Made by a program: the position numbers and the translations under genes. Source: Streptomyces sp. HNM0575 (lineage in GTDB: Bacteria; Actinomycetota; Actinomycetes; Streptomycetales; Streptomycetaceae). From it: 64,000 nucleotides of DNA. The notes below the pieces were generated by a model. The model did no database searches, was not told the origin of the DNA, and was given only the letters and a program-made list of their open reading frames with translations. Shown here in pieces: positions 42,506 to 51,446 of this stretch (its first letter is position 1; each line of letters opens with the position of its first letter). The stretch covers positions 52,469 to 116,468 of the forward strand of contig NZ_JAASAG010000015.1 in the NCBI RefSeq assembly GCF_012726265.1, given 5' to 3'.

Positions 42506-44184
42506 CGACGGCGGTGACGTACGCGGACAAGCCCTGGCTCAAGCAGCTCAACGAGGCACAGCGCGCGCCCGTACAGCCGCCGGAGACGATGCTGCACGCC
42601 TTCCGCGAGGCGGTGCGCACCGTCCCCGACCGCACGGCGCTCGCCTACTTCGACGGCCGCCTCAGCTACCGCGAGGCCGACGAACTCTCCGACGGCATAG
42701 CCGCGCACCTGGCCGCGCGGGGCTTCGGGCACGGCGACCGGCTGGCGCTGATGCTCCAGAACACCCCGCACTACGTGCTCGCGCTGCTGGGCGCGTGGAA
42801 GGCGGGCGCGGTGGTGGTGCCCGTCAACCCCATGTACAAGGCGGCGGAGGTCGCGCACGTACTGCACGACGCCGAGGTGGCGGCGCTGGTGTGCGACGAG
42901 CGTGCCTGGGACGGGTACCTGCGGGAGGCGGCCGGCGGTTCGCCGGTACGCATCGTGCTGACCGCCTGCGAGTTGGACCTCCAGTCCCGGGACGACGAGC
43001 GCGTGCTCGGCTTCGGTCGTGCCGCGCCCGCCGTGGACGCCGACGACCTCCTCGCCGTGGCGCGGGCCGGCGGAGCGGCACCGTCGGGGCGCGGGCTGGC
43101 GGGCGGCGACATAGCGCTGATCAGCTACACCTCGGGTACGAGCGGCGTCCCCAAGGGCGCAATGAACACCCACGCCAACATCGCCTACAACGCGGAACGG
43201 CAGCACACGGGGCTCCAACTGCCCGACGGCGCCTGCATCTTCGTACTCGCGCCGCTCTTCCACATCACCGGCATGGTGTGCGAGCTGTCGGCGTGCATCG
43301 CCGGGCGCGGCACCCTCGCACTCGCCTACCGCTTCGAGGCAGGCGTCGTGCTGGACGCGTTCCTGGAGCATCGGCCGGCCTTCACCGTCGGCCCGTCCAC
43401 CGCCTATATGGCGCTCGCCGCCCATCCGCAGGCGACACGGGAGCACTTCGCCTCCTTCCACGTCCTCTCCTCCGGCGGGGCACCGCTGCCGCCGGCGCTC
43501 GTGGACAAGCTCGGCGAGGCCTTCGGTGCCTATCTGCGCAACGGGTACGGGCTCACCGAGTGCACGGCGCCGTGCGCGTCCGTACCGCCGGGGCGCCGCG
43601 CTCCCGTGGATCCCGCTTCGGGCACGCTCGCGGTCGGCGTGCCGGGCCCGGACACGGTGGTGAGCATCGTCGACGACGAGGGCAGGCCCGTACCGCTGGG
43701 GGAGCAGGGCGAGATCACCGTCCGTGGCCCGCAGGTCGTGCCCGGCTACTGGCGCCGCCCCGAGGAGTCCGCGGCGGCCATGCCCGGCGGTGAACTGCGC
43801 ACGGGCGACATCGGGTTCATGGACGAGGACGGCTGGCTCTACGTCGTCGACCGCAAGAAGGACATGATCAACGCCTCGGGCTTCAAGGTCTGGCCGCGCG
43901 AGGTGGAGGACGTCCTCTACGGTCATCCCGCCGTACGGGAGGCCGCGGTCGTCGGCGTCGGCGACGCCTACCGCGGCGAGACGGTCAAGGCCTACGTGAG
44001 CCTGCGGCCGGGTGCCGACGCGGCGCCCGGGGAGCTGGCCGGCGAGCTGACGGAGCACTGCAAGGAGCGGCTCGCGGCGTACAAGTACCCGCGGGAGATC
44101 GAGATCCTGGGCGAACTGCCCAAGACGACCAGTGGGAAGATCCTGAGGCGGGAACTGCGTTCCCGCGGTGACAGCGGCGAATGA
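42502..44184 (+). CDS. Acyl-CoA synthetase (AMP-binding)
   Basis: 560 residues. It activates a carboxylic acid to its CoA thioester via an acyl-AMP. P-loop YTSGTSGVPKGA, the NGYGLTECT motif, GELRTGDIGFMDEDGWLYVVDRKKDMINASGFKVWPREVE hinge and the C-terminal lysine in KTTSGKILRREL are intact. The start is TTG 42502, overlapping the SDR stop, with AGGAGGAGG 7 bp upstream. The subfamily is medium/long-chain or aromatic acid ligase; the exact acid is not determinable. Confidence 0.92.
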   Translation: MTTAVTYADKPWLKQLNEAQRAPVQPPETMLHAFREAVRTVPDRTALAYFDGRLSYREADELSDGIAAHLAARGFGHGDRLALMLQNTPHYVLALLGAWKAGAVVVPVNPMYKAAEVAHVLHDAEVAALVCDERAWDGYLREAAGGSPVRIVLTACELDLQSRDDERVLGFGRAAPAVDADDLLAVARAGGAAPSGRGLAGGDIALISYTSGTSGVPKGAMNTHANIAYNAERQHTGLQLPDGACIFVLAPLFHITGMVCELSACIAGRGTLALAYRFEAGVVLDAFLEHRPAFTVGPSTAYMALAAHPQATREHFASFHVLSSGGAPLPPALVDKLGEAFGAYLRNGYGLTECTAPCASVPPGRRAPVDPASGTLAVGVPGPDTVVSIVDDEGRPVPLGEQGEITVRGPQVVPGYWRRPEESAAAMPGGELRTGDIGFMDEDGWLYVVDRKKDMINASGFKVWPREVEDVLYGHPAVREAAVVGVGDAYRGETVKAYVSLRPGADAAPGELAGELTEHCKERLAAYKYPREIEILGELPKTTSGKILRRELRSRGDSGE

Positions 44185-44249
44185 GACGGCAGCGGCGGTC
44201 AGCGCGGTGTACGCGGGGGCGGGCGCACGGAGAGAGCAGGTGAGGGCAC

Positions 44250-44948
44250 ATGGCCACACCCGGAACGGCGTCCCGCACCGGCGCGGGCGGCAAGCAGAGC
44301 GGTGCGAAACAGAGCGGTGGGAAGCGCAAGGCGGGCAAGCACGGCGCCGGGCAGCGTGACGCCGGGACCGCGGACGGTCCCGCGCCCGTGCCGCAGCGGC
44401 TGATGGCCGCGGCCACCCGCCTGTTCTCCGAGCGCGGCTACGACCGCACGTCCGTGCAGGAGATAGTCGAGGCCGCCGGCGTCACCAAGGGCGCCCTCTA
44501 CCACTACTTCGGTTCCAAGGACGATCTCCTGCACGAGATCTACGGGCGGCTGCTGCGGCTCCAGCAGGACCGCCTGGACGCCTACGCGGACGAGGAGCGG
44601 CCCGTCGAGGACCGGCTGCGGCACGCCGCGGCCGACGTCGTCGTCACCACCATCGACAACCTCGACGACGCGCGGATCTTCTTCCGCTCCATGCACCAGC
44701 TCAGCCCCGAGAAGCAGAAGGCGGTGCGCGCGGAGCGGCGCCGCTATCACGAACGCTTCCGCGACCTGGTCGCGGAAGGGCAGCGCGGCGGCGTCTTCAA
44801 CCCCGCGACGCCGCCGGACCTCGTCGTCGACTACCACTTCGGCTCGGTCCACCACTTGAGCACGTGGTACAGGCCCGACGGCAAGCTCACGCCGCAGGAG
44901 GTCGCGGACCATCTCGCGGACCTGCTGCTGCGGGCGCTGCGGCCGTAG
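44250..44948 (+). CDS. TetR-family regulator of the acyl-CoA operon
   Basis: 232 residues. A basic leader (about 10-40, repeated GGKQSGAKQSGGKRKAGKHG) precedes the HTH RLMAAATRLFSERGYDRTSVQEIVEAAGVTKGALYHYFGSKDDLLHEIY. The C-terminal domain (FFRSMHQLSPEKQKAVRAERRRYHERFRDLV) is of the type found beside acyl-CoA metabolism genes. It follows the ligase by 65 bp on the same strand. The lysine-rich leader could add non-specific DNA affinity. Confidence 0.9.
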   Translation: MATPGTASRTGAGGKQSGAKQSGGKRKAGKHGAGQRDAGTADGPAPVPQRLMAAATRLFSERGYDRTSVQEIVEAAGVTKGALYHYFGSKDDLLHEIYGRLLRLQQDRLDAYADEERPVEDRLRHAAADVVVTTIDNLDDARIFFRSMHQLSPEKQKAVRAERRRYHERFRDLVAEGQRGGVFNPATPPDLVVDYHFGSVHHLSTWYRPDGKLTPQEVADHLADLLLRALRP

Positions 44949-44995
44949 CGGCGGGACCGGGGCCGTGCGGAAGTGCGGGGTGGCCGTTCGGAAGC

Positions 44996-45037
44996 GGGGC
45001 GCGGTCGTGCGCAAGTGGGGCGCGGTCGTGCGCAAGT
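44996..45037. repeat. 21-bp perfect tandem repeat (two copies)
   Basis: GGGGCGCGGTCGTGCGCAAG plus T occurs at 44996-45016 and 45017-45037, in the gap between the TetR and quinone oxidoreductase genes. Weaker copies (GTGCGGAAGTGCGGGG) precede it. Confidence 0.92.
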
Positions 45038-45203
45038 ACGGTCATGCGCCCCTGCGTGGCTGGGTAGGCAACTGCACCCGGGGATACCCCCGGTACGGGC
45101 GGCGGCCGGCACCGCGGGCGGGCGATGGGGGAACCTCCCGGGCCGCCGGGCCCAGGGGGAGAGACGAGCGAAGAGCAGGCAACTAGTTCCGGAGGTAGCA
45201 CCG

Positions 45204-46196
45204 GTGAAGGCATGGCGCGTCCACATGAACGGCGAGCCGCGAGAGGTCATGCGGCTTGAGGAGATCCCCGACCCCGAACCCGGCGCGGGCGAAGTGCTCG
45301 TGCGGGTGCGCGCCGCCGCCGTCAACTTCCCCGACGCGCTGCTGTGCCGGGGCGAATACCAGATCAAGCCGCCGTTCCCGTTCACACCGGGCGTGGAGCT
45401 GTGCGGCGAGGTCCTCGCCGTCGGCGAGGGCACCGCGGAGGGCGACGCCCCCGAGCCCGGCTCACGAGTCATCGCCCAGCCCGCGCTGCCCATGGGCGGC
45501 TTCGCCGAACGCACGCTCGTCACCGCGGCGAGCATCCGCGAGGCGCCCGAGGCACTGGACGACGCCGAGGCCGCCGCGCTCCATATCGGTTACCAGACGG
45601 GCTGGTTCGGGCTGCACCGCCGTGCCCGCATACAGTCCGGCGAGACGCTGCTGGTGCACGCCGCGGCCGGTGGCGTCGGCAGCGCCGCCGTGCAGCTGGG
45701 CAAGGCTGCGGGCGCACGCGTCATCGGCGTCGTGGGCGGCAAGGCGAAGGCGGACGCCGCTCGCGAGCTGGGCTGCGACGTGGTCGTGGACCGTCGCGAG
45801 GACGACATCGTGGCCGCCGTGAAGGAGGCCACCGGCGGGCGCGGCGCGGACGTGATCTACGACCCCGTCGGCGGCGACGCCTACGCCAAGTCCGTCAAGT
45901 GCGTCGCCTTCGAGGGCCGCATCGTCGTGGTCGGCTTCGCGAGCGGCGCCGTCCCGACACCGGGCCTCAACCACGCCCTGATCAAGAACTACTCGATCCT
46001 CGGCCTGCATTGGGGCCTGTACAACACCAAGGACCCGGCCGCCGTGCAGTCCTGCCACGAGGAGCTGACGGCGCTGGCCGCCCAGGGCGCGGTCAAGCCG
46101 TACATCAGCGAACGCCTCACCCTCGACGGCGGCGCGGAGGCCGTCCAGCGCGTCTTCGACGGCATCACGACGGGCCGCGTGGTCATCCAGCCCTAG
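45204..46196 (+). CDS. NADPH:quinone oxidoreductase family (zinc-free MDR)
   Basis: 330 residues. MDR fold with a GroES-like N-terminal part (VRVRAAAVNFPDALLCRGEYQIKPPFPFTPGVELCGEVLAVG) and the NADPH-binding HAAAGGVGSAAVQLGKAAGARVIG block; no zinc ligands. Homologues reduce quinones or enoyl groups, and one subgroup is a trans-enoyl-CoA reductase relative. GTG 45204 has GGAGG 8 bp upstream. It shares orientation with the SDR/ligase/TetR genes and probably their pathway. Confidence 0.92.
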   Translation: MKAWRVHMNGEPREVMRLEEIPDPEPGAGEVLVRVRAAAVNFPDALLCRGEYQIKPPFPFTPGVELCGEVLAVGEGTAEGDAPEPGSRVIAQPALPMGGFAERTLVTAASIREAPEALDDAEAAALHIGYQTGWFGLHRRARIQSGETLLVHAAAGGVGSAAVQLGKAAGARVIGVVGGKAKADAARELGCDVVVDRREDDIVAAVKEATGGRGADVIYDPVGGDAYAKSVKCVAFEGRIVVVGFASGAVPTPGLNHALIKNYSILGLHWGLYNTKDPAAVQSCHEELTALAAQGAVKPYISERLTLDGGAEAVQRVFDGITTGRVVIQP

Positions 46197-46289
46197 CACT
46201 CCAGTGAGAGTTCGTGTCCTGAGCCGGTCTTCGTCGGTAGTGGCAGTGTCGTGCGGTGGCTTGGCGGTGTCTGTACCGGCGGGACCAGT
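46197..46289. other. Unusual short segment, possible old mobile-element end
   Basis: Between two convergent stops. The minus strand reads WSRRYRHRQATARHCHYRR in one frame, which looks like a basic protein C terminus rather than random sequence, and base composition drops from here on. I cannot identify the source. Confidence 0.3.
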
Positions 46290-47366
46290 TCAGGGCGTGT
46301 TGGGTGGGGTCGTTGTGGCGCTGGGGCGGCGGGCTGATCCCGCACGTTCTCTGGAGGGCAGTAGCGCCAGCCTGGCGATGATTGCCCGGTGGTCCGTGCC
46401 CGGTATGGTCCGTTCGCCAACCGAGATGCCAGCCAGGCCGGAGCCGTGCAAGACGTGGTCGAGCTGTACCAGGGGCGGCACCAGGCCTTTGCCGGCGGGC
46501 CAAGTGCGAGGCCAGCCGTGGCCGAGTTCGGCATGAGTGTCCGCGAGCCCACCCGACGTGAGCAGTTCGCGCATCGGTGCGTGGTCGGGAGAGGCGTTGA
46601 AGTCTCCCAGGAACACCGCGTCCGGGCCGCTTCCGTGGGCGACGGAGGCGAGGGCCTCCATGTCCCGGGTCCAGCGCTTTGCATCGCCGAGCGGGTAGTA
46701 CGTGTGAACGGCCACCAGAGACACGATGCGCCCGCCGACGGTCACCTGCGCAGTGGTCTGGGGCCAGGCGGTGTCGGCCTTGAGCGGGCCGCCATGCGTC
46801 AACGGAATCCGCGAGTAGAGCGAGGAGTCGTTCTCAGGATGGAGCTCCTGGTAGGGCAGGGCCTTGTCCAGTCCGGCTCCGGCGAGCGCGGCGATCCCCG
46901 CGGACGGCAGCTCCTGCACGGCCAAGACGTCTATCCGTTCGGACTTCACCAGCCGTGCCAGTGCCCGCGCATCCGCTTGGCCGACGTGGGTGTTGAGCGT
47001 GGCCACACGCAGCTCAGTCGCGTGCGCCGGGATGTGTTGCCGGTGGTGCGGTACGAACCGCGGTATCAGCAGCGCCATGTGGGCGGCCGTGAGCAGTGCG
47101 GCGACGATGGCCAGCCGGGGAGAGCGCAGAGCGGGGACGGCGATCACAGTGGTCAGAACGAGCACACTGAGCACAGCGGCATAGGGGAACAAGACCACGG
47201 GCACGGCGAGCGCGGTTCCCGCGTCGAGTCCGGTCAGCCGCACGACGAGCAGGACGAACAGCAGGGCGAGCAGCACGCCGCAGCTGAGCAGCGCCCACCG
47301 GCGTCCGCGGCGGTAGGTGCCCCGCCCGTCGGCTGCGCGGTACCTGCGCACAACGGTGTTCGCCAT
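46290..47366 (-). CDS. VanJ-like membrane-anchored endonuclease/exonuclease/phosphatase-fold protein
   Basis: 358 residues. Three membrane segments (about 28-46, 54-82, 86-105) are followed by an EEP domain: ATLNTHVGQADARALARLV, VLAVQELP, AVHTYYPLG, VFLGDFNASPDHAPM and TDHRAI carry the expected Asn, Glu, His, Asp and His of the catalytic site. VanJ of Streptomyces coelicolor has this layout, gives teicoplanin resistance and acts on undecaprenyl pyrophosphate outside the membrane. ATG 47366 has GAGGAGG 8 bp upstream. GC and codon bias are visibly lower than in neighbours, suggesting later arrival. No vanHAX or vanRS genes are near. Confidence 0.85.
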   Translation of the reverse strand: MANTVVRRYRAADGRGTYRRGRRWALLSCGVLLALLFVLLVVRLTGLDAGTALAVPVVLFPYAAVLSVLVLTTVIAVPALRSPRLAIVAALLTAAHMALLIPRFVPHHRQHIPAHATELRVATLNTHVGQADARALARLVKSERIDVLAVQELPSAGIAALAGAGLDKALPYQELHPENDSSLYSRIPLTHGGPLKADTAWPQTTAQVTVGGRIVSLVAVHTYYPLGDAKRWTRDMEALASVAHGSGPDAVFLGDFNASPDHAPMRELLTSGGLADTHAELGHGWPRTWPAGKGLVPPLVQLDHVLHGSGLAGISVGERTIPGTDHRAIIARLALLPSRERAGSARRPSATTTPPNTP

Positions 47367-47564
47367 CCCTCCAGCCTCCTCTTGCCAAAGCACGGGCGGT
47401 GATCACTCCGGCTCCTCATCGGGGACGATGACGGGCTGGCCTGCGGTTGCGAGGAGTTCTCCGCGATGGCCCTCCGCCGGCGCTCGGCTTCCTCGACTCC
47501 CGTACTCCCGTACCGAGTGCGGCGGTCCGGGCACGTCGGGCGGGCCGGGACGGAATAATGCGAG

Positions 47565-47603
47565 GCGCTGATCCGGGGGAGTCCTCTTCCCCCGGATCAG
47601 CGC
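47565..47603. terminator. Hairpin terminator after S1 gene (copy 1)
   Basis: 16-bp perfect arms GCGCTGATCCGGGGGA (47565-47580) and TCCCCCGGATCAGCGC (47588-47603), loop GTCCTCT. It begins 5 bp beyond the S1-protein stop (minus strand). An identical hairpin occurs at 48128. Confidence 0.93.
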
Positions 47604-47607
47604 TGTA

Positions 47608-47823
47608 TCAGGCGGAGGCCGAGGCCAGGCTGAACCGCTGCTTCTCGGGATCGATCTCGAGGATGCGTACCGAGACGCGGGTGCCTACGGGCAAGGACTC
47701 CTGGTAGGCGAGGCCGGTGACGCCCTCGTACTCGACGAACGAGCCGAACGGCACTTCCTTGGTGACCACGCCTTCGATGACGTCACCTGCCTGGTGACGG
47801 GCGAGAAACTCCTGCCAGCTCAT
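47608..47823 (-). CDS. Small S1 RNA-binding domain protein
   Basis: 71 residues, essentially one OB/S1 domain: GDVIEGVVTKEVPFGSFVEYEGVTGLAYQESLPVGTRVSVRILEIDPEKQRFSLA. Such free S1 domains bind RNA and may act in translation or RNA turnover. An exceptionally good ribosome site (GGAGGTGA, 7 bp before ATG) suggests high expression. It stands between two identical terminators. Confidence 0.92.
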   Translation of the reverse strand: MSWQEFLARHQAGDVIEGVVTKEVPFGSFVEYEGVTGLAYQESLPVGTRVSVRILEIDPEKQRFSLASASA

Positions 47824-48127
47824 GAATTCACCTCCTTCCGTCACGAGTGGCTGCACATGTCGCCGTGCGCGCTTCTCGTGACGGGGGCGGGCCTCTCGCC
47901 CGCGCGGTGATCAAACGCCGGCCGGGCGTCCGTTCTGTGTGCGGCCCGTGGCCGACCCGGCAGTCATGTGAACGACCTTAGCCGACAAGGCACTTGCGGG
48001 GGAACACGGAACCGCTCCCGCGGTCCCGCCCCCGGCGGGGACGGGACCGCGGCCACGACCGGTGTGCACGGACGCGGACCGGGACGGGGGTGACCGGGGC
48101 GGTACGGCCGGCACGGGATGATGGGAG
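47824..48127. other. Upstream region of S1 gene
   Basis: About 300 bp with the S1 gene's promoter and leader. I see no gene and no clear palindrome. The stretch 48000-48060 is very GC-rich. Confidence 0.5.
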
Positions 48128-48166
48128 GCGCTGATCCGGGGGAGTCCTCTTCCCCCGGATCAGCGC
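48128..48166. terminator. Hairpin terminator after methyltransferase gene (copy 2)
   Basis: Identical in stem and loop to copy 1: GCGCTGATCCGGGGGA (48128-48143), GTCCTCT, TCCCCCGGATCAGCGC (48151-48166). Flanks agree as well: about 10 bp after (TG-C/T-ATC-A/G-GGCGG) and a looser match before. Confidence 0.93.
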
Positions 48167-48204
48167 TGCATCGGGCGGCCGCGCCGTCCGTCTCGGGCGA
48201 GCCG

Positions 48205-49293
48205 TCAGGTGAGCCGGTGGACGGGACGTCCGTCGCCCCAGCGCTGGATCGCTTCCTCGTCGGCGAAGGCCAGCGCCCGCATCATGTTGCCGCCGTCGCT
48301 CACCTCGACCGAGCGCCGCAGGCGCTGGCTGTGTGCGTCGCTCAGCCGCGTCGTGCCGGCCTCGATCGTGTCGCCGTAGAACGGCTCGAAGGCCACGCCC
48401 GCGAAGCCGGTATGACGCAGCAGCATGGGCAGCGTCTCCCGCGAGTAGAACATCAGGTGGTTCCTGGTGAACCCGTTCCACTCGGACTGATACGCCTTGA
48501 GCAGCAGCGACTGCGCGTTGACGGTGAGGATCATCAGCACCCCGCCGGGCCCGAGGAGGTTGCGGAAGGTGGTGAAGTCCTCCAGCGGGCGCGGGAGATG
48601 GGCCAGAACGGACCACAGCGTGATCACGTCGAAGCCGCCCGCGGCGATCTCGGGCAGGTCCTCCGGCGCCCCGAAGTGGGCCTTCGCCGAGGTCAGTCGC
48701 TCGTTGGCCTGCTGCACGGAGTCCGGTGAGAGGTCCACGCCGCACGCGTCGAAGCCGCGCTGCTCCGCGAGTTCCAGGAAGTAGCCCGCGCCGCAGCCGA
48801 AGTCGAGCAGCCGCCGGTTCTCGCCCGAGCCGAAGACCGGCGTGAACGCGTCCATCGCCTGCCGGTAGCGACGCTGCCTGTTCATGGCGTAGTTGCCGGT
48901 CAGGAAGGTGCTGTAGTTCTTGGAGTACAGGTCACCGAGCCGGTGGGGCAGGATGTTGGGATTGCGGTAGAGGAACCCGCAGGACGGGCAGCGGACCACG
49001 TGGTAGCGCCACGCGATCTTGCCGTTGGCCTTCCTTTTCGTCGGCTCGTAGAGCGGCTGCTGCCGCGACTCGCCGCACAGGTGGCAGGTGATGAATTCCT
49101 CGATGGCGCCGAGCTTGACCCGTGAGCGGTATTGGTCGAGCGATATCACGGGGGAGGTGCGCAGCAGCTTGCGCCACTGCAACTCCCTGAATGTCCTCTC
49201 GCCGGGCCTGACATAGACGCGCTGCCCCCACGGGACGCTGTTGTACCGCGATCCGTATACAGCGCGCGCGATGGCGCGTGTAGTCGACACCAT
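48205..49293 (-). CDS. Class I SAM methyltransferase with N-terminal zinc ribbon
   Basis: 362 residues. Four cysteines (CHLCGES near 90 and CPSCGFLYRNP near 121) form a zinc ribbon; the methyltransferase domain follows with LLDFGCGAGYFLELAEQRGFDACGVDLSPDSVQQA and the motif VLAHLPRPLEDFTTFRNLLGPGGVLMI. The organisation is like SAM-dependent enzymes acting on sugars or lipid-linked glycans. ATG 49293 is preceded by AAAGGGG. GC is somewhat lower than average. No glycan cluster surrounds it, so the substrate is unknown. Confidence 0.87.
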   Translation of the reverse strand: MVSTTRAIARAVYGSRYNSVPWGQRVYVRPGERTFRELQWRKLLRTSPVISLDQYRSRVKLGAIEEFITCHLCGESRQQPLYEPTKRKANGKIAWRYHVVRCPSCGFLYRNPNILPHRLGDLYSKNYSTFLTGNYAMNRQRRYRQAMDAFTPVFGSGENRRLLDFGCGAGYFLELAEQRGFDACGVDLSPDSVQQANERLTSAKAHFGAPEDLPEIAAGGFDVITLWSVLAHLPRPLEDFTTFRNLLGPGGVLMILTVNAQSLLLKAYQSEWNGFTRNHLMFYSRETLPMLLRHTGFAGVAFEPFYGDTIEAGTTRLSDAHSQRLRRSVEVSDGGNMMRALAFADEEAIQRWGDGRPVHRLT

Positions 49294-50088
49294 GGTGCCC
49301 CTTTCTGGTCGGCTGTCGGTTCGACGCCAACCAAGGTCGCACCGGAAGAAATCGCACCGTGACCATCTTTCGATTACAGAGGGTCGCTCCTTCCAGCCGC
49401 TGCCGGGGTGCTCGGTGCCGAATCGGGGGAGCGATTTGAGTTGTAATGCTCGGTCTGTGCAGAGGTACGTACCAAGTTGAGTATGTGGCCCGATCCCATG
49501 TGCCCTCCGCCCTTCCGTAGGGTCGCCCACGGAGGCCCCGCCACGCGGCAGTTGATGGAGTCCGAGCTGGTGGGAGAGGCTTCCAGGGTCTGGGCGGTCC
49601 GGCCGGCGCCTCGGTCGCACCGTCGGGCACGATCCGGATCGCGTCGCCCTCGAACGGTCTTCACGACGTCACGCACAGTGCCGGACCGGGCTTCGCCGTG
49701 ATTCTGCTCTTCATCACGGGAGGGTAAAGATGCCGCGGTGTAACCGCCCGGGAGAAACCGGCCGGTGGTGAACTCCCAGCAGGTGAAGCGCAGTCGGAAC
49801 TACTTGCTGAAGCAGCCGGGACGCGGAGAGTGCCGTATCGCAGCTGTGACGGAGGCGAGATATGGACGGCCTCCCGGTGGGGAATTCCTTTCCCGCTTTT
49901 TTGCCGTACGCCTGGAACCGCAGACTGCGGTTCCGGCGTCAGGGCGCATCGCTCAATCCGCTCGGCCCGCAGGGGAATTGACGCGTCCGCAGAAGGCCTT
50001 TCTGGGCCTGCCCGGCCCGCGGGGGCCGCCGGGCGGGGAGACGTGTGTGCCTGCCGGGAGCCCCGGTCGAGGTGTCCGGATCCGCAAC
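49294..50088. other. Long intergenic region, no supported gene
   Basis: About 800 bp with GC lower than the window average. Frames exist on both strands but no recognised protein, good ribosome site or biased codon use. The left part should hold the methyltransferase promoter. Fragments of decayed genes cannot be excluded. Confidence 0.45.
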
Positions 50089-50114
50089 GGTCCCGTCCCT
50101 TCAGGGACGGGACC
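50089..50114. terminator. Hairpin terminator after acyl-CoA dehydrogenase operon
   Basis: GGTCCCGTCCCT (50089-50100) pairs with AGGGACGGGACC (50103-50114); the flanks TCCGCA (50081-50086) and TGCGGA (50118-50123) extend the fold. It lies about 100 bp after the minus-strand acyl-CoA dehydrogenase stop. Confidence 0.88.
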
Positions 50115-50212
50115 GGATGCGGACATCGGATGCGGACATGAGGCCGGGGGAGCGGTCCGGGCGGTCCGGGCGGTCCGGGCGCCGGGAGACCCGGACCGGA
50201 CCCCGGGGTGGG

Positions 50213-51439
50213 TCACCCCTCGCCGGCTGCGTGCCTCTTCAACTCCCGGCGGGCCAGCGATCGTTGATGCACCTCGTCCGGCCCGTCGGCCAGCTGGAGC
50301 GTACGGGCGGCGGCCCACAGCTCCGCGAGCGGGAAGTCCTGGCTGACGCCTCCCGCGCCGTGCAGCTGCACCGCACGGTCGAGGATGCCGACCACGGCAC
50401 GGGGGGTGGCGATCTTGATGGCCTGGATCTCGGTGTGCGCGCCCTTGTTGCCGACGGTGTCCATCAGCCAGGCCGTCTTCAGCACCAGCAGCCGCAGCTG
50501 CTCGATCTGCACCCGCGCGTCGGCGATCCACTCGCGCACCTGGCCCTGTTCGGCGAGTTGCCGCCCGAAGGCCGAACGGCCGTTGGCCCGGAGGCACATG
50601 AGCTCCACGGCACGCTCCGCCATGCCGATCAGCCGCATGCAGTGGTGGATGCGGCCGGGCCCCAGCCGTGCCTGTGCGATGGCGAAGCCGCCGCCCTCCT
50701 CGCCGATGAGGTTGCTGCGCGGCACCCGTACGCCGTCGAAGACGATCTCGGCATGGCCGCCGTGGTAGTGGTCGTCGTATCCGTAGACCCGCATGGCGCG
50801 GCGCACTTCGAGGCCCGGGGTGTCCCGCGGCACCAGCACCATCGACTGCTGGCGGCGGATGTCGGGCGCGTCCGGGTCGGTCTTGCCCATGACGATGAAG
50901 ATCTTGCAGTCGGGGTTCATCGCCCCGGAGATGTACCACTTGCGGCCCGAGATGACGTAGTCGTCGCCGTCCCGCCTGATGCGCGTCTCGATGTTCGTGG
51001 CGTCGGACGAGGCGACCTCCGGCTCGGTCATCGCGAAGCCGGAGCGGATCTCGCCGCTGAGCAGCGGCTCCAGCCACGTCCTGCGCTGCTCGGCGTTGCC
51101 GAACTCCGTGAGCACCTCCATGTTCCCGGTGTCCGGCGCCGCGCAGTTGACGACCGTGGGGGCCAGCCGCGGGCTGCGGCCCAGGATCTCGGCGAGGGGC
51201 GCGTACTGGAGGTTGGTCAGGCCGGCGCCGTAGGTGCGGTCGGGCAGGAAGAGGTTCCACAGCCCGTACCTGCGGGCCTTCTTCTTCAGCTCGTCCACGA
51301 CCGGCGGTGTCTGCCAGGGCGATTCCAGTTCGGTGCGCTGCTCGTCGGCGACGGCCTCCGCCGGGTAGACGTGCTCGTCCATGAATGACTGGAGCTTCTT
51401 GCGCATCTCTTCCGTACGGGCGTCGTATGCGAAGTCCAC
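50213..51439 (-). CDS. Acyl-CoA dehydrogenase family protein (ACAD10/11- and LvaC-like)
   Basis: 408 residues. The flavin fold is clear: FAMTEPEVASSDATNIETRIRRDGDDYVISGRKWYISGAMNPD, then GPGRIHHCMRLIGMAERAVELM and QLHGAGGVSQDFPLAELWAAARTLQLADGPDEVH. This subgroup sits next to a kinase-like phosphotransferase, as here (7-bp gap upstream). In Pseudomonas LvaA/LvaC and in mammalian ACAD10/11, the kinase phosphorylates a 4-hydroxyacyl-CoA and the ACAD-type partner removes the phosphate, leading to a normal beta-oxidation intermediate. GTG 51439, weak ribosome site, likely translated by coupling. Confidence 0.9.
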   Translation of the reverse strand: MDFAYDARTEEMRKKLQSFMDEHVYPAEAVADEQRTELESPWQTPPVVDELKKKARRYGLWNLFLPDRTYGAGLTNLQYAPLAEILGRSPRLAPTVVNCAAPDTGNMEVLTEFGNAEQRRTWLEPLLSGEIRSGFAMTEPEVASSDATNIETRIRRDGDDYVISGRKWYISGAMNPDCKIFIVMGKTDPDAPDIRRQQSMVLVPRDTPGLEVRRAMRVYGYDDHYHGGHAEIVFDGVRVPRSNLIGEEGGGFAIAQARLGPGRIHHCMRLIGMAERAVELMCLRANGRSAFGRQLAEQGQVREWIADARVQIEQLRLLVLKTAWLMDTVGNKGAHTEIQAIKIATPRAVVGILDRAVQLHGAGGVSQDFPLAELWAAARTLQLADGPDEVHQRSLARRELKRHAAGEG

Positions 51440-51446
51440 TGAGACC

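Noticed and set aside
46193..46684. Transposase C terminus on the minus strand
   Set aside because: Only about 30 residues look protein-like and most of the frame overlaps the VanJ-like gene; too short to assign to any IS family.
49765..50346. 193-codon open frame overlapping the acyl-CoA dehydrogenase 3' end
   Set aside because: It runs antisense into a certain gene and has collagen-like low-complexity content; treated as a chance frame.
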